Assembly (NCBI GenBank): GCA_905160935.1
Contig: CAJHZI010000696.1
Span: 758,501 to 822,500 of the forward strand
Origin: Enchytraeus crypticus
Taxonomy: Eukaryota; Annelida; Clitellata; Enchytraeida; Enchytraeidae
Length of the DNA stretch: 64,000 nt
Direction of reading: 5' to 3'
Part shown: in pieces, positions 35,658-49,400 of the stretch
How the letters are laid out: each line of letters opens with the position of its first letter
Position numbering within the stretch: position 1 is the stretch's first letter
Translations under genes and position numbers: made by a program
The notes under the pieces: generated by a model
The model's input: only the letters and a program-made list of their open reading frames with translations
Told to the model about the DNA's origin: nothing
Databases searched by the model: none

Positions 35658-36269
35658 ATGTACAATTATCCATCCATTATCACTTAGCATAGGCCTATGC
35701 GTTGCGCACATCCATTGTGTTTCAAAAGAAGTCTGAGACTCGATCACATGAAAATCAACTTGCACAAGTATATTAATTTCGCAGTATTATCTACATCCAT
35801 TTCGTCATAAATCTCGTTTTATGACGGTTTCGTGCCAAAATGCCTAAATATATTTTTTATATATACATGTATATTTGCATATTAAATTCTTAACTCTATG
35901 CATTTGCTAAATTTAGTTTGTTAATCCCTATTTATATAATCATATCTCTAAACTTTGCACAATTCTAAAGCGATACTAGTGTAACAAAGACGCGCTAATT
36001 ATTTGGATTGATAATTGATAGGTTAATTTTCTCTACTTGGTGTGTCGCATTGTGTGTTTATCCAATATTTTGCTCGGAATTAGAAAGATAAAATTAAAAA
36101 GATAAAAAATTAAAAATATTAAAAAGATTAAAATTAAAAAGATTAAAACGCGGAATTAAATTACCGACGGTAAGAATTATATTATATTAAATAGAATAAA
36201 AGTAACGTATACTATAAGACTTTGAGAAACTGCGCCTCTGGGCCAGCATTTGTCTCGCAGCTGAAAGTT

Positions 36270-36450
36270 ACAATAAGGCTTAGTTTAGTTTAGTTTTAGT
36301 TTAGTCTAGCTTAGTAACTTGATGGTGTTCTTTTTATTATTAGTCTTTTGATGGAACGTATAAAGCATTATTTTAGTTTAGTCTTTAGTCTTCTGGATGG
36401 AACTTATAAGGCTTTATTTTACTCTAGCTTAGTCTTTAGTCTTTTTGATG
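36270..36450 (+). repeat. tagttt-rich repeat with a ~65-bp duplication
   Basis: agtttagtttagttttagtt followed by three repeats of gtctt.tggatggaac..ata(a)gg or similar text. Confidence 0.7.
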
Positions 36451-37459
36451 GAACGCATTGACTGACATAGTGTTCTTTAATTATCAATTTAGCATGACTG
36501 AGGGCTGTGATTAGGAACGCGTGCATTGAAACTGTTGTCTTTGAGAACACTGGAAAGATTGACTGTGTGCAATGTCTAAAAGAGTATTTCATAATGATTT
36601 GCGATAACATAGTACACTGCTATCAGAGTATGCAAATATATCGCAGAAGTCGACCAAAGCAGATGCTGGCGTTAGGTTAATGATAATTTATCTCATAAAT
36701 AGTTCCCAATCTAAATGATAATTAATATGCCATAAATTTTTGCTGTTATGAAAATATAACCATAGTTCACACCTGTGATATCTAGTTGAATATGCTTGAA
36801 ATTATATTGAGATGTATGTAAACTGTAAAGCGATTGTGACATTTTTATGCGTTAAAAGAATAAAATGAAAATCAATGGCGTGTTCCTCATTGAGCGTGCG
36901 AGAGGACGGTGTGTAAGAATGTATCTTAGACCTGCGATTTAACTTAAATAACAAGAGCGAGAGAGAACGAAATAGTGAAACTGGAAAATTTGAATTTTAA
37001 CCTGTATATTTCGAACAACTGTGGTATTTTGCATAGATCTCTACTATAAAAATACGGCGATTGGTTGATTGATTGATTGATTGACAGATTGACTGATAGT
37101 GAAATAAAAATGTCAAAAGAGCGTAAAGTGCTCACTCGTTCTACTGACACATATTGCGATGTAAATTATGTATGAAATGTTTGTTCAAACCTTTGACAAT
37201 TATTTTCACTTTTTTCAGCCTTGATCGGTTATTGTTTTTACGTCGGGCGACGATGGATAGAGAGAGAATAATTACACGAGAGAGAGGCGGATAAAGTTCT
37301 GCAATTAGCGCCAACACTGACTAACGCATAAAGGGTGTTGCCTGGGTCAACCAGTGCAGCAACACTGCTGGCTGGTTGCCACAGCTGCATCTGCTAAATG
37401 TGCAACATTGTGTTGTACTTTTTACTATTCTTCCTAACGTTCAATACTCTTAACTATTT

Positions 37460-37687
37460 TGACGTGCAGATTTCGAATAATATCTAGTTAACTATTACGT
37501 GGGATAGAGAACGGTTTCTTTTCAATTCTGTAGTTTGAAAGTAATTGAAGTAGGATCAATTAGGTTAGTGCAGTTGACGCGCAGATTTCGAATAATATCT
37601 AGTTAATAGTTACGCAGGATAGTGAATGGTTTGGTTTAAATTCTTTAGTTTGAAAGTAACTGAAGTAAGATCTATTAGACTAGTGCA
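37460..37687 (+). repeat. Tandem duplication of a 114-bp unit
   Basis: Units 37460-37573 and 37574-37687 both start tgacg.gcagatttcgaata and run through gtttgaaagtaa.tgaagta. Scattered substitutions show the duplication is not recent. Confidence 0.85.
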
Positions 37688-38442
37688 TTTGAAGATAAAT
37701 GCACTAAAATTGATGAGAAATTACAAATTATTATCAATGCAATAATCAATAAGTACAGACACGTGTAAGAATGCAATAATTTCAACTTTGATTAATTGGA
37801 TTCAGTATTTTCAGTATTTCTATTTTCTTCTTTCATGAATACTTTTATAAAATGATACTCATAGATATTTATTCCATGTATAAAGTAATGTCCATTAATA
37901 CTAATTCTTCGATTGCACTGCTTCTAATGAGCCGCTGTCAATAACTGTCACAGTTAGCTGAATATAGGTATTAATATAAAGCAATACGAGGTATAATTCA
38001 CGTTAGATAGGCTTACAGTGTTAGATAATGTCACGAAATGTCGCATATCTTATCCCGAGTTTCATTGAAGTCCTCGTGGTTTCATAAATGGACAGTCTGA
38101 TCAGAGAGCGTCATAAGCAAACTGAGGACCGGCAAATGAATTGCCTAACAATTCAACATATCTTAATAAGTGATAAATATCATCTTGAATTATTATTGTA
38201 CAATTTCATATGTTCACAAGACTTTGTAGCGAGGTCTGAAGACTATTAATTAGCCCTGACTCGGTTTCTTTGAATGAGGATTGCATTAAGTTGAATTAAG
38301 TTGGAAATTTCATTAATCTTACATAATGTCAACTCGTCAATTAATGAGGAAGCATCTCAGTAGATAGCAGCAGAATCTCTGACTGATTGCGTGAGAAAGT
38401 TCTTATCTCTGGGCAAAATATGCAGTTCTCTAATGCACACAA

Positions 38443-38457
38443 ATATATATATATATA

Positions 38458-38534
<77 letters not shown>

Positions 38535-38869
38535 AGTATTCTGCCAAATAGCAGATGGTCCAAGGTACAAATTCCTGCATGAATGCTGCTTTCACGCTTC
38601 TTTAAAGAGAACTCCATAGATTAAAAAGGTAATCCCTTCACACAAGTCTGAGCCTTAGCCACACTGCAATGTAGCTTATAGCTTAGGGATAGTATGGTTT
38701 CTGAGATGGTTTCCCGTTGCCTTCCTCAGTTCTTGTTCAATCTCTTCTTTAGACATGTGCAGTATACTGGTAGTCTATTCTTCAATTTCCCGGACATATC
38801 ACGGATATATGTACGAATATTATATATATATAAATTCAATATATATGCATACTTATAATAGTATGCATA

Positions 38870-38920
<51 letters not shown>

Positions 38921-39024
38921 TCTATACGTGTGTATATGATATGTATGTATATACATGTATGCACTTAAGAGATTGTATAATGTATATATATATATATATA
39001 TGTATATATATAATGCTGTAAATA

Positions 39025-39075
<51 letters not shown>
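38443..39075. repeat. Cluster of (TA)n microsatellites
   Basis: TA runs at 38443-38531, 38872-38919, 38980-39012 and 39028-39075, linked by family F repeat and TATG-rich sequence. Confidence 0.9.
38585..38800 (+). repeat. Dispersed repeat family F
   Basis: agagaactccatagattaaa ... gagatggtttcccgttgcct ... gtagtctattcttcaatttc; counterpart of 600-860. Confidence 0.55.
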
Positions 39076-39077
<2 letters not shown>

Positions 39078-39626
39078 AATGGTTTCGAAGTTTTCAAACA
39101 GAATGTGAAGCGCAAATATTAATCTTTTTTTAACTAATGTGCATTGAATACGATGGATATCTAATGAAAGAAGCATAGGCCTATAGAAGTTAGATACATG
39201 CGTGTATTATATTAGTGATATGGCTTAAGCACGCAATTCCATTTCTTTATTCATTTATTGTCGCTGTAAATATCTGAGATTTTACTCTCTGATCAGCTGG
39301 CTGTAAATATGACCTTGGGAGATTTCAATGCACCGCAGGTTGCGTAATTATTTAAAATTTCATGACTCTAAATCTGAACATTCCGAAGCGTGAGTACTTG
39401 AAGTAGGCGTAAATGTTCTCAACATTTTTGTATATATTTTTAATTTTGCGACACTTTCTATAGAAGCTAGAAAAGGACATTGAATTTTCACGTTGTTTAA
39501 AGTTCAAATATTTAAAGTTTTACTCAAAGCGTTTACTGCGCTACACTTTCAGCTATTTATTACGATACAACCTCCCCTCCAATCAAGTTTACTATTATCA
39601 ATTTTAAATTACATAATATAATAGTC

Positions 39627-39762
39627 GGCTGGAGTCAGTGGCGATGGCGGTAAGATACTCGACTGCGGATCAGTATGTGCGGGGTTCAAATCCTGGGCTC
39701 TCCCGTCACTGACACTGCTTTCGCGTGAGCAAAATGACGTTAACATTAGCTTTTACTTTTTT
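39627..39762 (+). mobile_element. tRNA-derived SINE, copy 5
   Basis: ggctggagtcagtggcgatg through gttaacattagctttta; B box ggttcaaatcc intact. Full-length and close to copies 1 and 3. Confidence 0.8.
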
Positions 39763-40106
39763 ACGAAACCGATAAGTTGATATGTCAGTTCATGCGCTTC
39801 ACTGGAAGTGATATTTATGGAATAGATAAAACGTTGTTTAACTCTGAGCAGAGGTTTAAACCACGGATTAAAACATTGATTAGTCACAATTCAGTATTAC
39901 GTAAGCTGACTGGAGGTTAAAGTTACTGTTACTCTCCTTTCGAAGTTTTAAGTATTTATGGTATGAATATATTTTAAATGTGTTTTTAAATGTGTTTATG
40001 GTATGGTGCATATGTGGCATTATACCACCAGACTACATGTACTTGACCTTTACTGTCCATTCAGCGCTACTGTGGCATCTAGCACAGAACGGCGCTTTAA
40101 GGACAT

Positions 40107-40168
40107 AGTTATTATTACTATTATTATTGTTATTATTATTATTGTTATTATTATTATTATTGTTATTG

Positions 40169-40213
<45 letters not shown>
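40107..40213 (+). repeat. (TTA)n microsatellite
   Basis: TTA with TTG interruptions, about 105 bp. A separate ~22-bp repeat (ctattctttaaggctatata) stands in three copies at 40420-40485. Confidence 0.9.
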
Positions 40214-40214
<1 letters not shown>

Positions 40215-40884
40215 GAATGAATTTTAAATGTGTTTATGATGTGTGCGTGAATTCTAAATATGTCCGTGGTGTGAGTGAGTTGCTAAATATAAAGATGCTG
40301 AGAAATTGAAGAAATCGAGTGCTCCAAAATCGATTATCTGCCGATAGCAAGGGCTAAAACGTGTGATCGTGGAATTGTCTGATCTCTATGTAACCTATTT
40401 ATGAGACACACGTGTATATTCTTTAAGGCTATATAGGCTATTCTTTAAGGCTATATAGGCTATTCTTTAAGGATATATACGCATACATTCTATAGGCAAT
40501 GTTAACAAAAATAATGATACAAGCAGATGATTCATCCAAATGCGATCGTAAAAGTTCATCATACTTTCATATGAAATTTTGCGCCGATGTAGACCTTCGA
40601 TATATATTCTTTTATTCACCATTACATGGCAGGTACACACATACGAACAAACAAAACGAAACTATAAAATAAAAGAAAATGACAGAAATTAGCCTATATG
40701 CAAACATTTAGTCTATCAGATTTGATAACATACATGTATTGTAAACCATGAAATAAACAGTTCGCATGTGCTAATCCAAATTAGATGTAGATTCAGTAGT
40801 TAATATTTAATATTATATATACATGTATGTCTTTGTATTGATTCATTCACTCATTATTCTTTATTTCGCATTATAGTATACTTT

Positions 40885-41193
40885 TTTAGTATCTTTTCCC
40901 CGTGTTGAGTCCCGGGTTGTTTGAAGAATGAGCAACCGGTGACTGCGCGTGACGTAGAAGGCGACTAAAGCGCTAAGATCCATGCCAACGTCGGAAAGGG
41001 CATTCGGTTGGTGAGCGCCTAGTCTCCAGAAATTGCTACAAAAATTTAAACGAATGGAAAAGTCTCAATACAGGGATAGGGGATTGGCTGGTGGTGTGGT
41101 GTAGGAGAGAGGATTTGAGATAGTCTATTTGTATCCCAACCCTGTCTAACTGAGATTCAAGAGAGGATGATGACGATGATGATAATATACTTT
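40885..41193 (+). repeat. Dispersed ~310-bp repeat ending in (ATG)n (family I), fullest copy
   Basis: Runs from ccccgtgttgagtcccgggt through ggcattcggttggtgagcgc and tatcccaaccctgtctaact to gatgatgacgatgatgat. Matching copies: minus at 9380-9490, 10015-10115, 26235-26480, 43318-43353, 47064-47200 and 54143-54350; plus at 11810-11886 and 58955-59030. No inverted ends or reliable ORF; a SINE or the tail of a larger element is most likely. Confidence 0.7.
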
Positions 41194-42722
41194 TAAATTA
41201 TAACATTGTTTTATTATATTATTGCTATTGCTACTAGATAAGCCTAACATTTTCTATTACAAATTCATCTTTAAGATAATCACTCACATATGATATAATT
41301 CTTTCAGTTATAGGTGCAGTATATCGTTATTGTAGCCAAACTGATACAACTCGACTTCAATCAATCTGAATTTAACGTTCGATTCCTCTCCATAAGGTAG
41401 CATCAGGGATGTCTCAGCTTGCTTGCTAAGGATCAAGATCAAATATCAAGATCCTGAACTAAGATACTTGAGAATGAGACTAAAAGATTTCTTTGATTTT
41501 ATATACCTGAAAGTAAATATTAGTGATATGACAAAATAATTATTAATTTTGTATGTTGTACTATTTAAATCTTAACGTATTTGTTTAAAATTGTGACATC
41601 TATTGAACAAAAAAGCAGGTTTGAATTATCATTTAAAGTTGTATTACTAATGCTCTCAATTACCAGGGTATGAAGTATTAGACTGTTATATAAATTTGAC
41701 GATTTCAAGAATAAGCAAGACAGTTTATTTCTCACGGATATAACGAAATAGCTGAGTCAATTATTGTGTACATACAGTAGATGACATTTGTTACAGTATT
41801 AATGTTTTTAATTAAGTAGGAATGTGTTAGCGCCATTGAGCTGTGGCCTTTCTATGTTTCATGAGCATGTTAAATATATTGGCAAACTAAATTTCACTGT
41901 GAAATTCCAAACTTTCACAGTAAATGAAGTTGAAATATTGTGTATTATGAATATACAGAAATTATAAAAGAATTATATTTCTTTTGCAGCAGGTAATTGG
42001 ATTATTGGGGAATTTTATCAGCATAACGATAGCAAACTAATCTTATCGCTGTTTTAATTTAACAATTAAAAGGCGTTGGATTAAAATAGTTTAAAATCTA
42101 AACTCATCTTTATTCTAGAATTTTGATTTCCTAATATATCTGAAGGAATTTCTTCAAACAACAAAAGCGGAGGAAACGGTAAAAAAGGAGGTACAGAGTA
42201 GAAGAAAGAAGCTTAATCCATGGGCTATATACAACATCTGTAAAAACTTGAGAGCTTCAGAACCTTGAGCAGAATATTTTGGTTGTATTAGCTTTTTGAT
42301 CGTGTCTGCTTCGCGATTCGTCTAAAACTATTACTAGAAAGGCCCTTCTGCTTGTATAAATAACTCATGATCAGTCAGAGGGTTCCAATGGACGTCTAAG
42401 CTTCTGAACTTTATTCCTGTTTGTCTGAAGAGATCTCTACTAGTACGCTTCTCTCTCGCTGCGTCTGCGTGCTTGTACGCCTAACGATACGTTACTAGTT
42501 TTTTTAAAATATAAGTTATATCTCAAGGCCGACGACATTAGATTAATCTTATTCTTTTACTTCTTCCTGCGAGATTTGAAGCTCATATACTACCGTCTAA
42601 TTTTTACTTCTGTGCTTGAGATCTTCCATTTCCCTGGTCCTCTTCTGAGTTCTACCTTAAGATCAGAAGCTATCTTCTTGCTCCGTTGAACTTGGTCAGC
42701 TCTGTCAACTTTGTTGTTTCAG

Positions 42723-42797
42723 TCTGTGCCGCTGTCTGCCTCTTGTCTTGGGTTACTCTAAAAGTCTGGCTAAAAGTCTGGCTAAGCCTCTGTCTCG
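42723..42797 (+). other. Likely 5' UTR part of the first Musashi coding exon
   Basis: A strong pyrimidine tract ending in gttgtttcag (to 42722) looks like a 3' splice site, and no other good acceptor lies before the ATG. The segment is richer in C and G than its flanks and contains a short duplication, tctggctaaaag. If used, the promoter and noncoding first exon lie further upstream. 42150-42722 may otherwise be leader sequence. Confidence 0.4.
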
Positions 42798-42982
42798 ATG
42801 CCTGCTCTGGGGGAGGAAGAAGTCAATATGAAGGCTGAACTGAACGGAAAACTGCAAAATATGAACAGCAATAACAAAAATAACAACAATAACGACGAGC
42901 CAGTGCAGAATCCCGGGTATGTGTAATTTAATCTATAGAATATACTTTATCTCGTATTACTTCATTCCTCCCTCTCTATCTG

Positions 42983-43073
<91 letters not shown>

Positions 43074-45133
43074 CTCTCTCCCTCTCTCTCTCTCTCTATC
43101 ATCTACTTCTATATCTTCTCGTCATCAATATAGAGAGCAACTTGCCTGCCAAAGCTTACCAGGATGAACTCTCAAAAGCTAAAAGCCTTTTAGAGTTAAT
43201 TATTATCTATTTTATCTTATATCTAATTCTTTTATAATTATTAGCAACACATTGACCAAAGTCATGGATGATGCAAAAAGGGTAAACCTTTTGTTTTACT
43301 TATTATTATCTTTCTTAACATCATCATCATCTTCTCTTGAATCCCAGTTTAACTTTAATTGTTCTTAATCGTACTATAATATTTTGTATTCTCTTTGGAA
43401 CAGAGTATTGACTAAAATAAAAAATGGAGAAATAAATATATATAGAAGTATTAGTTGTAATTAGTATTATTTGTTTTTAATTTAACACCGAACGCAATTT
43501 TAAGGGCTTTTGATGAACAGTTTTAATCTCAATTGCTGTAATTTTGTTATATTTAATTAATTATAATGTTACATATTCCAATTATAAACACATTAGAAAC
43601 TTCAAACTGATTTAATTAAAGTACTTGTTTCAGACTACATGAATAATTATGCATTTTTCTTATATAATCTTTATGCATTATGAGTGTGTATGCAACGTGA
43701 ATTGCGCGTACGAAATCAACATAAATGTATATCGAATGCACTGTTAAATCACTAGAGTATGCACGTATGGCCTATACATAGCAGATAAAAGCAGTTTCAT
43801 AAATCAAGCTGTTCTTAACATTCTTAATCTTTGCGGACCACTCACAAGCCTTTCATGTAGCTCACGGATCATGAGGCAGATTTAAAATGGAAACAATATT
43901 CCAGAAGGACCTTTATTCTGTAGTTTGGTGTCGAAATAAAAACGTGTAAAACCTTGACTATCTTCTGATTTTGACAATATTTTTAAAATGTTGGCGCGCC
44001 AGTCCTCATTGGTCCGCTAGCCTTGGGTTGAGAACTTCTAGTCTAGGTAATCGTTGCATAGAAGACGTGTTAGCGGAGCTTCACGCCGTCATGGTATCGA
44101 CATAGTATTGATATTTACAGTTTTCTATAAGCTGAGTTTAATTGAAGGATTATACTGTCTGCTTTTCATACCAGAACTTGCATAATCTTCTTGCTTGTCA
44201 GCACCGAGATAGGCCTACGACTGGTATGAAGACATGTCCTTGCAATTCAAGTCTGAAGTTACGCTGTTAATAAAGAATCTCGAGTCCATTGAACATCGAC
44301 GTGTGAAATAAAAAATTCAATTAACATGCTGCAGGCATAGCGAATATAAAAAGGACCCTACTATCATGTGATATCTTCACTAGTCTTCCTTCAAAATGTA
44401 CCAACACTTAACGACGAATCAAATCATGATTCACTTTATGACACTGTCCTCTAGGACCCTGGTGTCTTCTAATGATGAGAGAAGTTCAACGCTCAGTGAT
44501 TGAGTCACTGAGTGATTGATTCAGTAATTAATTAACTGATTAGTGATTGATTCAGTAATTAATCAACTGATTAGTGATTGATTCAGTAATTAATCAACTG
44601 ATTAGTGATTGATTCAGTAATTAATCAATAGATTAGTGATTGATTCAGTAATTAATCAACTGATTAGTGATTGATTCAGTAATTAATCAACTGATTAGTG
44701 ATTGATTCAGTAATTAATCAACTGATTAGTGATTGATTCAGTAGTTAATCAACTGATTAGATCTTAACCATTTAGATACCTTATCCGATCCTCATTTAAG
44801 TCTCATTAATTTATTCGACGAGATATACATGTCCTTTCCCGATCACATACTACATTCGCACTTACGGAAGAAGGCAACGGCAAATGACCTCACGTCCTTT
44901 ATTGATAGCTTAAAATTAACGTATTGAAAAGGATAATACCCTAAAGCGTTTATTTGAACTCAATTAATATGATTTATTATTATTTAGCCATTATTGGAAT
45001 TGATAAAGAAAATCGCAGAAAATTAATGCCGTATAGGCCTACACATCAATTTGAAGAGCGCTGAATTTTTTATGTCTCATCATATGGTCAATTATTCCAA
45101 TTTGCACAGTTATATGCAGCTGCGTACATACAA

Positions 45134-45210
<77 letters not shown>

Positions 45211-46108
45211 CAGGTATGTGAATTCTTCAGCAAGTCTGTGTTCACGCATTCATACGTGCGCACATAAAAGCTGAATTGTCAATGTTAACCGGTGCGTGTC
45301 TGTCATAATAGAAAATATAGAATGCCCTCTGATAGACAGATATTATAATATATTGCTTGACGGAAGGCATTATATTATTATACGATGGTGCTAGAATCGA
45401 CGGAATAGCCTACACTTAAACTTATTAGCCTGTCGAATGATGGTTTATGACCATGCTGGGTCGAATGTATCTGACATCGCTGTACAAGCCTATGACAGTA
45501 AATTATCCTAGAGTGTACCGAGAGAAAACAAGAAATCATATACTGATCATTTTACTGGTTTATGGTGTCACGAAGGCTACTTAACACCCTGCTTTATGTG
45601 TAGCATATCCAGAAAGTTCTCTGGTTGCGGATTCATAGGTGCAGGGTTCGGCTGCATCAGGCAGAAAACTGAGAGAGGAGACTGACGTCAAGCTTGGATT
45701 TTGTTTTCATATGACTTTCCTCCTGAAGCATCAGATGCCATCATTAAAACACTGACATTTGACTTTCCTTTTGAAGCACTACATGTCATAATAAAATTAG
45801 ATCCAGCTGCAAAAAACCAGGCCGTTATTAAACCTTTATGTTTCATTTTGATTTTAAAATACAGATTCTGTAGTGACTTCACAAAACTTGTTTATAGTTG
45901 CTTTTATGACACTTTTATGACGTTGCTTTTTATTGATAGATTTTGTAAGGTCTATTCTCTTATCTTCCGAGTTGAACATAGTCAAAAATAATGTAGCTTT
46001 ACATAAATAAAGATAAATACTGCAACTTGTTGACAGAAAAATATAGGAAGATATCAGAGTATGATTGAGCTTACTTCTATCTTGGATGCTTCTTTTGTCA
46101 AAACTCTA

Positions 46109-46154
<46 letters not shown>

Positions 46155-46316
46155 ATATATACATATACATATATATGTGTGTGTATATATATATACTTAT
46201 ATATATACATATATTGTATATATATATTATATATATATATATTATATATATTATATATATTATATGTGTGTATATATATATACTTATATATATATATACA
46301 TATATTGTATATATAT

Positions 46317-46367
<51 letters not shown>

Positions 46368-46392
46368 AGACAATTGAGAGAAAGAGATAGAG

Positions 46393-46435
<43 letters not shown>

Positions 46436-49400
46436 CGAGGCAGAAGAGTAGACTATGCTTATATGCATGCACTCAAATAGTCCAACATGTCGTGACATTG
46501 ATGTGATGGACTGTAATTGCTAAAGGCCAATTGGAGTAATACGTTTCCTCATATTTTATGTCATTGCAGAAAGATGTTTATTGGCGGTTTAAATTGGCAG
46601 ACAACAGTGGGTTAGTGTACAGTTATTAACATTTTTACATAATTGCAACTTCATTCCTTGGTTGATGCTGAGATCGGTATTTCTTTTATGTTATTTTAAA
46701 TTGTTGGCCAGTTTAATTTACATTCGAGGATAAATTTACTGAACTGTCCTGAAATATCTCAAAATTTAGTATTTTTTAAAAGTAAAAATACTAAAATATC
46801 TGAACCACAAATAGTGCGCGTGTCTTCTAATTTTTTAAAGTACAAATGTGTAGTTCCTTTTTCATTAGTTCTATGTAGTTGGCATCCTTGCTTGCTGGTT
46901 GCTGTCAAAATTTTTGCCTGCAGAAACTACTAAACTATATTATCAAGATGATGTCGAAGATATCTTTAAAATAAATCAATGAAATACCGTACTTATTATC
47001 GTCATTAATTCTTAACTATTTATTGTAATACCGAGCTGTTACACGTACACCGTTAATAGCGTCATGATCATCATCTTCTTCTCTTGAATCCCAGATTAGC
47101 TAGGGTCATGATGCGAATAGATATTCTCCACTCCTCTCTTCCCACACCATATCATCAATCAATCTCATATCTTTCACAAATCTCTTAATCACCGCATCCC
47201 ACGTCAGTAGTGGTCATACCATTAATAACAAGAACTAAATATTACTTTAAACCAAGATAAGTTAAAATGTGCCACTGCTCGATTCATCGTTGGATTTAGC
47301 AAAGCGTTTGATCTATTTTTCACAGAAAGTCTGCAGAGCTACTTTGGCAAGTACGGAGAAGTATCCGAGTGCATGGTCATGAAGGATCCGATCACAAAGC
47401 GATCTCGGTAATTCACTTCTATTGTAATAGCTGTCATAAGATGTAGTGACAGATATCATAACAATTATCATAGTAAACATTATCACATATATCTTTAGAG
47501 TTATCTTAACGGATATCATAGCAGACATCATAAACGATATCAAAATTGATATCATCACAAATATAAAAATATATTCTAATAAAACACCCGAAGGAAAACC
47601 GTAAATCATAAAAGAATCTTTGTATAGTTAATCCACTCTCCCGTTACAGTAATAACAGCCACGTTGGCATTGGCGTGCCTTTATCATCATTAGCAATGTT
47701 GAAGAAATTCATAACATGACAGAATCGATTAAAGCTGTTTTAAAGCCTACCATGCGGTCTATATATCTTCTGCATTTACGTTACTCGGACTATGTTTCAG
47801 ACATTTTTATAGTTACTTTATTTATATAGGCATTAATTAAATTATATGACTGGTATACATGTACATGTAGATTCTTGTAGATTCTACAGTATTACATAGT
47901 ATAGTAGATAATTAGTAAAGGTATTTGTCACTTTTAGTAGCTGCTACTGACTGTACATATAAGACTCTTAGAGTTTAGGCTCTCAGAGTTTAGGCTCTCA
48001 GAGTTTAGGTTCACAGAGTTTAGGCTCATAGAGTTTAGGCTCATCGAGTTTAGGCTAATAGAGTTTAGGCTCATAGAGTTTAGGCTCATAGAGTTTAGGC
48101 TCTCAGAGTTTAGGCTCTCAGAGTTTAGGCTCTCAGAGTTTAGGCTCTCAGAGTTTAAGCTCACAGAGTTTAGGCTCATAGAATTTAGCCTCTTTTGTTC
48201 TAACCCACTTATCCATGATTATTTGTTTATTTGCTAGTATGTTTGTATATATTATTATTATGACAAGATAAACAAATAAAGCTTAAAGTTAAAAAAGTAT
48301 TAACTATATTTTGATATTATCTATCAGCTGATATTTCCACAGCGTCGATAAAAGATACCGACAAACGTAAGAACTACATGGCGTGTTTAGTTTGTGTACA
48401 CTGTGCTAGCAGAATTGTGAAATTTTAGAAAATATTAATTATATCTTAAATGCATGCACATACACACTAATAATAGCAGCGAAATTGTCAGTATTTTGGA
48501 TGCTATTACCAGAGAATTCTCTCTCTCTCATTCTTAGTGTACTGCCTACCGGCAGGTCCAAGGCATATAACGCCTCCACTCTTCTCTGTCGTCCGCTTTC
48601 CTCTTCATATCCACATACGAGTGGGCCTGTCTCTGCCTCTATTTCCTTCCACTCTGCCTTCTATGACCTCTTTTAGTAGACTTTCCCCTCTTAGAATGTG
48701 TCCTATCCAACCCTTCTTCCTGTTCGTTAATGCATTAGGAAAAGATTTAGATTCCTAATTAGGGATTAGGACGAGAGAAATAGCAGCCGTTGTGTCTTCT
48801 CTAAACTGATTTATAAATAATTGATGGATAGGTAAGAAAACATAGTCTTCTGGTTATTTGTATAGCCAATCCGCCTGATAACCAAAAAGTCACAGACTCG
48901 AACACCACCAATATCGTGCAATGCGTTAGAATTCCTCAACTTAACTTAAGACTAGTTCTGAATAATTTCTCTCTGTATTTACTAAGATTTTTAATTTATA
49001 TTATATTATTTTATGATAAAATGTGTGTACAATTTGCAATATTTTGCAGAGGTTTTGGATTTGTGACGTTCTCCAACCCGTCAAGTGTAGAAAAAGTTCT
49101 GTCTGTGAACGCGCATCAGCTGGATGCTAAACTAGTAAGTCTCTACTGTACTAAATTATAATATAAATATTAATTTTAAAATATTAATAAAATAATTATT
49201 CTTTGGATAAGTGTATGAATTTTTTCGAAACTATGGTTCCAATTATGATGTGCGTTTAGACTTGTCGCCTTTTTGCAACAAATTCAGTGATGTAGTTCAG
49301 TGACGTAGATAATACAAGGACTTAGTACAATGACGTAGTTTAATGACGTAGTCAATACGTCAATACAATGACGTAGGTCGATTGCGTAGTCAGCACAATA

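Larger units (their letters stand above)
34490..42150. other. Intergenic between FBXL unit and Musashi
   Basis: Outside the listed repeats I see no exon-like frame. Segments 34490-35580, 35660-36260, 36450-37450, 37690-38440, 39400-39625, 39765-40100 and 41195-42150 are unique AT-rich DNA; some may hold Musashi regulatory sequence. Confidence 0.4.

Noticed and set aside
43244..43280. Possible micro-exon in Musashi intron 1 (caacacattgaccaaag...)
   Set aside because: It has a plausible acceptor and donor, but ends in phase 0 while exon 2 needs phase 2, so it would break the RRM1 frame.
46061..46498. Ile/Tyr- and Ser/Leu-rich frames
   Set aside because: TA and GA microsatellite translations.
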